Below, in pieces: positions 57,595 to 64,000 of a stretch of DNA of 64,000 nucleotides (position 1 is the stretch's first letter; the number at the start of each line of letters is the position of its first letter). The DNA comes from Arcuatula senhousia (taxonomy: Eukaryota > Mollusca > Bivalvia > Mytilida > Mytilidae): positions 9,189,501-9,253,500 of the forward strand of contig OZ020307.1 in the NCBI GenBank assembly GCA_963971305.1, read 5' to 3'. The translations under genes were made by a program, and so were the position numbers. The notes under the pieces are model-generated. The model saw only the letters and a list, made by a program, of their open reading frames with translations. It did not search any database and was not told where the DNA came from.

Positions 57595-58218
57595 CTGTAA
57601 AGATAAATAATGTATCAAATGTCAAAATTTACCTCTTCAACATATTCTATGGCATTATAAAAATTCTTCTAGGAATAAGTGTCATGAAAATACTTTGCGA
57701 GGGTGGTCCTGTGGATGATGGTGATCCTTCGAATTCGCAAATGACAAAAACTGATTGTACTGTGCATTCAATACCTGATGAATAATGATGATGAACTTTT
57801 TTTAGAGTTGGACAAGAGAGTAGGCTTAATAGGGACTGCTACAAAGATTACACTGGCAAACTGCAAACTTGATAAGCTTTTGGCTTGTTTTCCAATCCAG
57901 TGTAATGATTATAATTTATACTAAAAACATAATACTACATGTAACTAAAGAAATCTTTATACTATAGTTTTTACTGGTAGTGGAAGAAAATATAAAAAAA
58001 AATTGTTTCATCTTGTATATGTTTCAAAAGTACCAACAGTATGTTGTAAATCTGACGGTTTTAGAGAAACACACTAAAAATTGTATCTGTATCTTAGAAC
58101 ATAAAATTTATAATTTTTTGTCAAAGGAGGTGCATTTCAATCAGATTTGGGTTATGCCCTTTTGACTTAGGTTTTTTCTTGGCACTTGTTCTTAGCTTAT
58201 GTCGGATGCTGGACAAAC

Positions 58219-58313
58219 CTGGCTAGATAGCTGGAAATGAGGAATTCTATGAAGTCCTTCCAAATGAGAATGAAACAGGTCTACTTTAGTTAAAGGAACT
58301 TTCAATACATGAT
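58219..58313 (-). CDS. Unidentified minus-strand gene, internal exon
   Basis: A textbook acceptor (TTGTATTTTTTTCAG) opens 95 nt starting in phase 1. They encode His-Val-Leu-Lys-Val-Pro-Leu-Thr-Lys-Val-Asp-Leu-Phe-His-Ser and Glu-Gly-Leu-His-Arg-Ile-Pro-His-Phe-Gln-Leu, ending in phase 0 at CCAG|GTTTGT. I do not recognise the protein family. Upstream exons should lie at higher coordinates, probably beyond the repeat block or outside the window. Confidence 0.6.
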
Positions 58314-58901
58314 CTGAAAAAAATACAATAAATTGTTTGAAATGAAAATAGAATTATAGGTTAATTCAGTATGAATTGGAGTTTAATATCATATGCATAT
58401 TTCCTTTTGAATAGAAAGGGTAAATTTTCCCAAAGTTATAATCACTCTATTAATGAGGTAATAAAGTGTGAAAATAAAATAAAAATTTGCATTATTTAGA
58501 TTAATTATAAATTTCCATTTTAATTTTTTTACAGAATGTGAAAAAAAATAACTTCCCAACTTTTTATTTAAAATCACAGAATTTGTGCTCCCCCCTTTTT
58601 GCCAAAATTATCTGTTATACAGTACATAACTCTATATATAAGAAATGCAGAAGACTGTTGTTGAAGATGAACAAAGAGAGCAGCAACGAAAAAATATTTG
58701 GACTGACTTTAAATCTTTCAAAGCACCAACAGTTTATAGAAATAAACCTTGACCAGTACAACATCAAACATCTACAACATGTACTCAAAATTCTAACACT
58801 GAAGTAGACTGAATAAAATCAGCCTTTCAGGTTACCCCCCCCCCTTTATTTTGCTATGTCTGCTCCCAGAAGTGTTGCTTCATGGACCAGTGATAGCCAA
58901 A

Positions 58902-60455
58902 ACAAGATGCTCCCAGGAGCCTGAATCGCGCACCTGGTCTTGATGTCAACCATACGAAGAACTTTGTAGAGCTAAATAAGCTGAATATTAAAGCAAGCAA
59001 CAGCTTTTCTCTTTCAGGAATAGTTTTCATTCTGTAGGCCAAAAACGTGACCCGTCTGAACACTTTGACTCTGACTAAAGAGACTTTTGTTAAGAGCTTA
59101 ATGAACTGAACATTTAAGCAAGAAACCACTTTTCCTCTGCTAAGTTTTCTTTTTTTTTAGCAAAAAACATGTTAATTAAGGGGCTGTAATCCCTATAAGG
59201 GGTCATCTGACAACTTCAACCCTATGAATGCTTTTGTAGAGCTAAAAGTGCTGAACATTTAAATAAGCAACAGCTTTTCTCTATCTGCTATAGGTCAAAA
59301 CACTATTTTCGCCTTTAAGGGGCTGTAATCCCTATAAGGGGTCATCGACAACTTTGACCCTATGACCACTTTTGTAGAGCTAAATGAGCTGAACATTAAA
59401 GTAAGCAACAGCTTTTTCTAATCTGCAAGAACATTTAAATAAGCAACAGCTTTTCTCTATCTGCTATCGGCCAAAAACACTATTTTTCACCTTTAAGGGG
59501 CTGTAACCCCTATTAGGGGTCATCTGACAACTTCGACCCTATGGCGACTTTTGTAGAGCTAAATGAGCTGAACAATTAAGCAAGCAACAGCTTTTCTCTA
59601 TCTCACGGCTACCAACTAATCCCAATCACAGCTGAATGCTGTGACGAAAAAATCCTTAGAGGAACTTCTGGATGTGATGCAGAGGAACCAAAATTGTTAT
59701 TTTGGACGTCTATTTATTTTGACTCAGTGTGTTGCTTTAAAGGAAAAATAATAGAATCTAAGAATGTCATCATACCCTTTGATGATTCCCCTGTTACTTA
59801 TTAAAAGCTCGTTCTCATCTTTTACGGAATGACAGCTCTAGAACTTTTGGCAGTGGGTGGGGGTAAGGGCTGGCGATCATTCTGACGGATTTCTATCTAT
59901 GTAAACACGATATCGGCTAGGGTAATTGGGGTTATTCATTGATTAAAATGTTTATATAATGCGGACGAACAATAGCATTTACTCTGGTATCACCCAGGTG
60001 TTGAAGAAAACTAGCAAAGACAAAAAAATGACTATGCTGTGACTTGGAAGGCCATGTTGTGATTTGGAGGAATAAGTTATGATTTGTAGGAATTAAACTA
60101 GGATAGTGAGACAATAGTAGAACTTTTGATACTGAAGCAGTAGGGTGGCATCAGATTTCAGCTATCTCGTATACTTTTTGATTTTCAAGCCAAAAACAGC
60201 AGTCTGACCCCACCTGGTCTATTTTTAGTAATGGTGGCCATTTTTTTTTTGGAAGGATCAAAAATCGAAACAAAAGTTTGGTGCAGGACACCCTAAGGAT
60301 CATTCATATCAAGTTTCATTTAATTCTGTTCAGTAGTTTCAGAGGAGAAGATTTTTGAAAAATTGTTAACTGACGACAGGTGACGACGACAACAACGACA
60401 GACGCCAAGTGATGGTAATAGCTCACTTGGACCTTTGGTCCAGTTGAGCTAAAAA
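58902..60455 (+). mobile_element. Family A MITE-like element, copy 4, interrupted
   Basis: It begins AACAAGATGCTCCCAGGAGCC and ends TTGGTCCAGTTGAGCTAAAAA. It has about five diverged internal units. Unrelated sequence of about 510 bp (59605-60115: GGCTACCAACTAATCCC, then TGGGTGGGGGTAAGGGC) separates the unit array from the usual 3' part (ACTTTTGATACTGAAGCAG), so a secondary insertion is likely. Confidence 0.7.
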
Positions 60456-61627
60456 GGGGAAGCAACATTTAAGGTCTAATTTTAAAAAGAAAGTACAACA
60501 AGTTCTAACAACTTATTAAAAATAGTACATGTAGTTGCATTTTACCTTTGGAAACAACAACAAAAAAACAACAAAAAGACAAAAACCAGGAACAAACTGA
60601 CAATACATCTGATTGCAATAAAGTCCAATTTTCTTAGACCTGTATATATATATAGAAAACCATCCAATTGCATGATTATACCACTGTTTTGTAACATAGT
60701 TTTAATCCATGTCGCAAATAATTTTTTTAAATACTTTCAGCATTTTTCAAAAACTTCTTTCTAAAAACATGTTTCAAGTTTAAACTTCCTTCTAAACACA
60801 TGTTTCAAGCTGATCATGACATCAATATATTGTCTATAAAGATATTTCTGCCATTTCTTTTGAAGTGAATTTTAAATTTTCTGTATTGCATCATCATTCT
60901 AAATATTGAAAACAAGCCAAGTCTCTACATCTTCAGATAGAATGTCCAGCAAAGAATGTAATCTATTAACAAAGGAGTAGGTTCAGGAAGGGCTAAAATC
61001 GACCCCATATTTGCACAAATTATCAACTTTGTAATATCTCAATGAATTTGATGTAATTCTGTTGTTGGATAACAAAACTATACATATTTAATCGATTCCA
61101 TATGCTGACGACATTATGCATGATACATGTATTATGACCTCATTAACAGTGCTGAAAACTCCGAAAATATCAATATTGGCTTCATTTTTAAGGGTCTACA
61201 GGAGGAAATTCTTAAAATTAGTGTAGAGCGCATACATCGAAAATATTTATTCTTTGCCCATCTATTTTTCTTTCAAAAACAAACCTTTCATCACAACATT
61301 GTTTTTGTTGACGCATGTGCTCTTCAATAATTTAAGTGATTTCTAACCAAAAATGCTCTAAAATTGCCAAAAATCTATAAATTTCATCAAATCATATGAT
61401 TTCTAGGCAAGTTTTCTCCAAGTTGTGGAATATTTTGAGCCTAGCTTTTGTTATTTCTTGAATTACAGCATTTCAAAACATATTAGGCAGTAATTTCAGA
61501 AAGTTTACTCTGTGTTTAAATTTTGGCCTAATTTTGGTTTTAACCGAATCTACTCCTTTCTGCTTCACTATACATTTATTTTTGACATTAAGTACTGTGG
61601 ATTCATTTATTTTCATCAGGTTTGATG
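60456..61627. other. No supported gene
   Basis: This is AT-rich sequence. The segment at 60970-61340 (AAAGGAGTAGGTTCAGGAAGG and following) resembles a worn dispersed repeat. A short minus-strand frame ending near 60905 reads coding-like but has no donor or acceptor that I trust. Confidence 0.4.
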
Positions 61628-63587
61628 AACAAGAGGCTCCCAGGAGCCTGAATCGCTCACCTGACATATGTGCCTGAAGTAAAGGTTTTAAGGCAAAATC
61701 AATTTAACTTTGAAAGGGTCATAAGATTAATAAAGGGGTCATCTGACAATATGGTGGATCTAAAGGTGCTGATCACTTTTGTTCAAAATCTAAAAATCTG
61801 TCACCCTTTTTGAGTTATTTGCAAAAAAAATGCAGTTTAACCTAATGTTCTATTTTTAGCCACAGCGGCCATGTTTTACAACCAATCAAAAATCCCCACA
61901 ACAGTTCTATACACCTAATAATAATAAACAATAATACCAAGTTTGGTTCCAATTGGACTTAAAGTGTCAGAGGAGTTAACATTTTCAATATAAGGAAATG
62001 CAGTTAAAATGCTCAATTTTGACATTCCATGGGCAATAACTCCTCAAAGGAAAGGTCTAACAACGTTGACCCTGTTACAAATTTTGTAGATCTTGATACG
62101 CTTAACAATATGCAATTTAAATTTCTCAAATATCTTGTATAGTTTTCAAGATATTGAGCTAAACAGGTGCAAAATTTGCAAAAAAAACACAATAAGGGCA
62201 ATAACTCCTACATGGGTTGTTGGATTTTCTTCAAAATTTCAGAGCTGGTAGATCTTGAGGTGCTGATCACTTTTGTTCCCAATCAAAATTTTGAAATCTG
62301 TCACCGTTTTAGAGTTATTTGCAAAAAACTGCCATTTACCCCTATGTTCTATTTTTAGCCACAGCTGCCATGTTTTATGACCAATCAAAAATCCCCACAT
62401 CAGTTCTATACACCTAATGCTAATAAACAACTATACCAAGTTTGGTTCCATTTGGACTTAAAGTGTCAGAGGAGTTAACGTTTTCAATGTAATGAGGAAA
62501 TGCAGTTAAAATGCTAAATTTTGACATTCTAAGGGCAATAACTCCTAAAAGGAAAGGTCCTACAACATTGACCCTATTACATATTTTGTAGATCTTGATG
62601 TGCTTAACAATATGCAATTTAAATTTCTCAAATATCTAGTATAGTTTTCAAGATATTGAGCTAAACAGGTGCAAAATTTGCAAAAAATCCATAATAAGGG
62701 CAATAACTCCTACATGGGTTGTTGGATTTTCTTCAAAATTTCAGAGCTGGTAGATCTTTAGGTGCTGATCACTTTTGTTCTCAATCAAAATTTTGAAATC
62801 TGTCACCGTTTTAGAGTTATTTGCAAAAAACTGCCATTTACCTCTATGTTCTATTTTTAGCCACAGCGGCCATGTTATAAGACCAATCAAAAATCCCCAC
62901 ATCAGTTCTATACACCAAATGCTAATAAACAACTATACTAAGTTTGGTTCCATTTGGACTTAAAGTGTCAGAGGAGTTAACGTTTTCAATGTAATGAGGA
63001 AATGCTGTTAAAATGCTAAATTTTTACGTTCTAAGGGCAATAACTCCTAAAAGGAAAGGTCCTACAACGTTGACCCTGTTACATATTTTGTAGATCTTGA
63101 TGTGCTTAACAATATGCAATTTAAATTTCTCAAATATCTAGTATAGCTTTCAAGATATTGAGCTTAACAGGTGCAAAATTTGCAAAAAATCCACAAAAAG
63201 GGCAATAACTCCTACATGGGTCGTTGGATTTTCTTCAAAATTTCAGGGTAGGTAGATCTTGAGGTGCTGATCACTTTTACCCTCTGCCAGAATTTTGATA
63301 TCTGTAGCCGTTTTTGAGTTATTTGCAAAAAACTGCATTTTACCCCTATGTTCTATTTTTAGCCGTGGCGGCCATGTTTTACGACGAATCAAAAATCCCC
63401 ACATCAGTTCTAAGCACCGAATGCTAATGAACAGCCATACCAAGTTTGGTTGCAATTGGACTTATGGTGTCAGAGGAGTTAACGTTTTAAAAAGTTTACG
63501 GACGACGGACGACGGACGACGGACGGACGACGGACGCCAAGTGATGACAATAGCTCACATGACCCTTCGGGTCAGGTGAGCTAAAAA
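61628..63587 (+). mobile_element. Family A-ended element with about 500-bp internal repeats, copy 5
   Basis: The caps are ACAAGAGGCTCCCAGGAGCC, GAATCGCTCACCTG on the left and CCTTCGGGTCAGGTGAGCTAAAAA on the right, the same as family A. The interior is different: about three units of roughly 500 bp (GGGCAATAACTCCTACATGGG at about 62196, 62699 and 63201; GAGCTGGTAGATCTT; TATTTTTAGCCACAGCGGCCATG; TTGGTTCCATTTGGACTTAAAG). A GACGGACGACGG run precedes the right end. Opposed 60-94 codon frames recur once per unit and are artefacts. Confidence 0.8.
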
Positions 63588-63987
63588 GGACAATTTTGTG
63601 GATTCTTAGATTTGTGGCTCTAATGTCTGCAGCATACAGATCAATGTTTAATTTCCTTTTGTTGGGTATTAAATTTCGTGGGTGAAGGCCACCAACAAAA
63701 ACCATGGAAATTAATATCCCCATAATAATAATGTAACAACAGTATGAACAGATGAGTAACTTGCAGCAGCAAGGGACACCCTCACATCAAAACTCAAACA
63801 TGGGGTTGCACTAAGTTGTGCTAAGAAAACCCCAACTAGACCATTAGATCTAAAACACATGCAGCCAGATGGACTTCATGATAGCAGGATAACCCCTCTT
63901 TTTTAAGTGGGGGTGTACATGTACTGGTTATCCTAAAACCTTTAAAAAATAAATTGTTTTTCAGCAAAAATTTTTAATATCCACAAT
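63588..63987. other. No supported gene
   Basis: This is a short unique stretch between two family A elements. Nothing coding is visible. Confidence 0.4.
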
Positions 63988-63988
63988 A

Positions 63989-64000
63989 AACAAGAGGCTC
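63989..64000 (+). mobile_element. Family A-type element, left end only
   Basis: The window closes on AACAAGAGGCTC, the left cap of another family A copy. Confidence 0.5.

Noticed and set aside
57690..57850. Minus-strand coding-like segment ending Ser-Pro-Ser-Ser-Thr-Gly-Pro-Pro-Ser-Gln
   Set aside because: Neither of its possible donors gives a phase that fits the strong exon at 57524-57594, and the acceptor is weak. The flanking exons join well without it.
58538..58807. 89-codon plus-strand frame behind a good acceptor (TTTTTTTACAG) with AATAAA right after the stop
   Set aside because: It was tempting as a third alternative last exon of the VAMP-like gene, but it has no basic juxtamembrane or membrane segment and no homology to exons A and B, and it lies 10 kb further on beyond a convergent gene.
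62013..63579. Series of opposed 60-94 codon frames that look like a small gene family
   Set aside because: They recur exactly once per 500-bp unit of the family A variant and begin and end at the same unit positions, so they are repeat artefacts.

Overview
The window looks like nuclear DNA from a bivalve mollusc, most likely a mussel (Mytilus). It is AT-rich, with small exons behind GT-AG splice sites, long introns and very many short dispersed and foldback repeats. The taxon is an inference: I recognise several repeat families (paired GCTCACCTG/CAGGTGAGC ends; a 3' tail rich in TCATCATTTCATGTTC; ends like GTCTCGCCTG) as typical of mussel sequence, but I could not search. There are no operons, CRISPR arrays or complete transposases.

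Layout. 1-21 kb is almost gene-free: repeat copies, a TA-flanked MITE made of CACGTG motifs (14.7-15.2 kb), a second MITE nested in a repeat copy (16.2-16.8 kb) and a tRNA-derived SINE (19.1-19.3 kb). 21-30 kb holds a minus-strand gene for a secreted Q/N-rich protein with a six-cysteine C-terminal module. Its 4.3 kb intron carries a foldback element around a decayed LINE. 30.3-31.2 kb is a foldback MITE with an 8-bp target duplication. 31.5-37.0 kb is the most striking region: two arms of about 435 bp in inverted orientation, about 99% identical, enclose a five-finger zinc-finger gene. Each arm carries the same promoter-like sequence, start codon and first-exon donor, and the right-arm copy splices in frame into the zinc-finger exon. 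37-42 kb is repeats, including a hAT-like MITE with an 8-bp target duplication and a 39-bp tandem array grown from a repeat tail. 42-45.4 kb has two orphan minus-strand coding candidates.

46-49.4 kb holds a plus-strand R-SNARE (VAMP/synaptobrevin-like) gene. One SNARE-motif exon is followed by two alternative terminal exons, each with its own membrane anchor, stop codon and poly(A) signal. 49.4-58.3 kb contains the 3' half of a convergent minus-strand gene: three phase-compatible exons and a repeat-free 3' UTR of about 3 kb. Its large last intron is filled by nested repeats. 58.8-64 kb is mostly two more copies of the same element family and the start of a third.

The genes are unrelated to one another. 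What links the window is repeat biology: internal amplification of short units, deletion derivatives of foldback elements, insertions nested within insertions, and one gene whose promoter and first exon have become the arms of an inverted repeat. Open reading frames of 60-110 codons across most of the window look like chance or repeat-derived frames and are not listed as genes.
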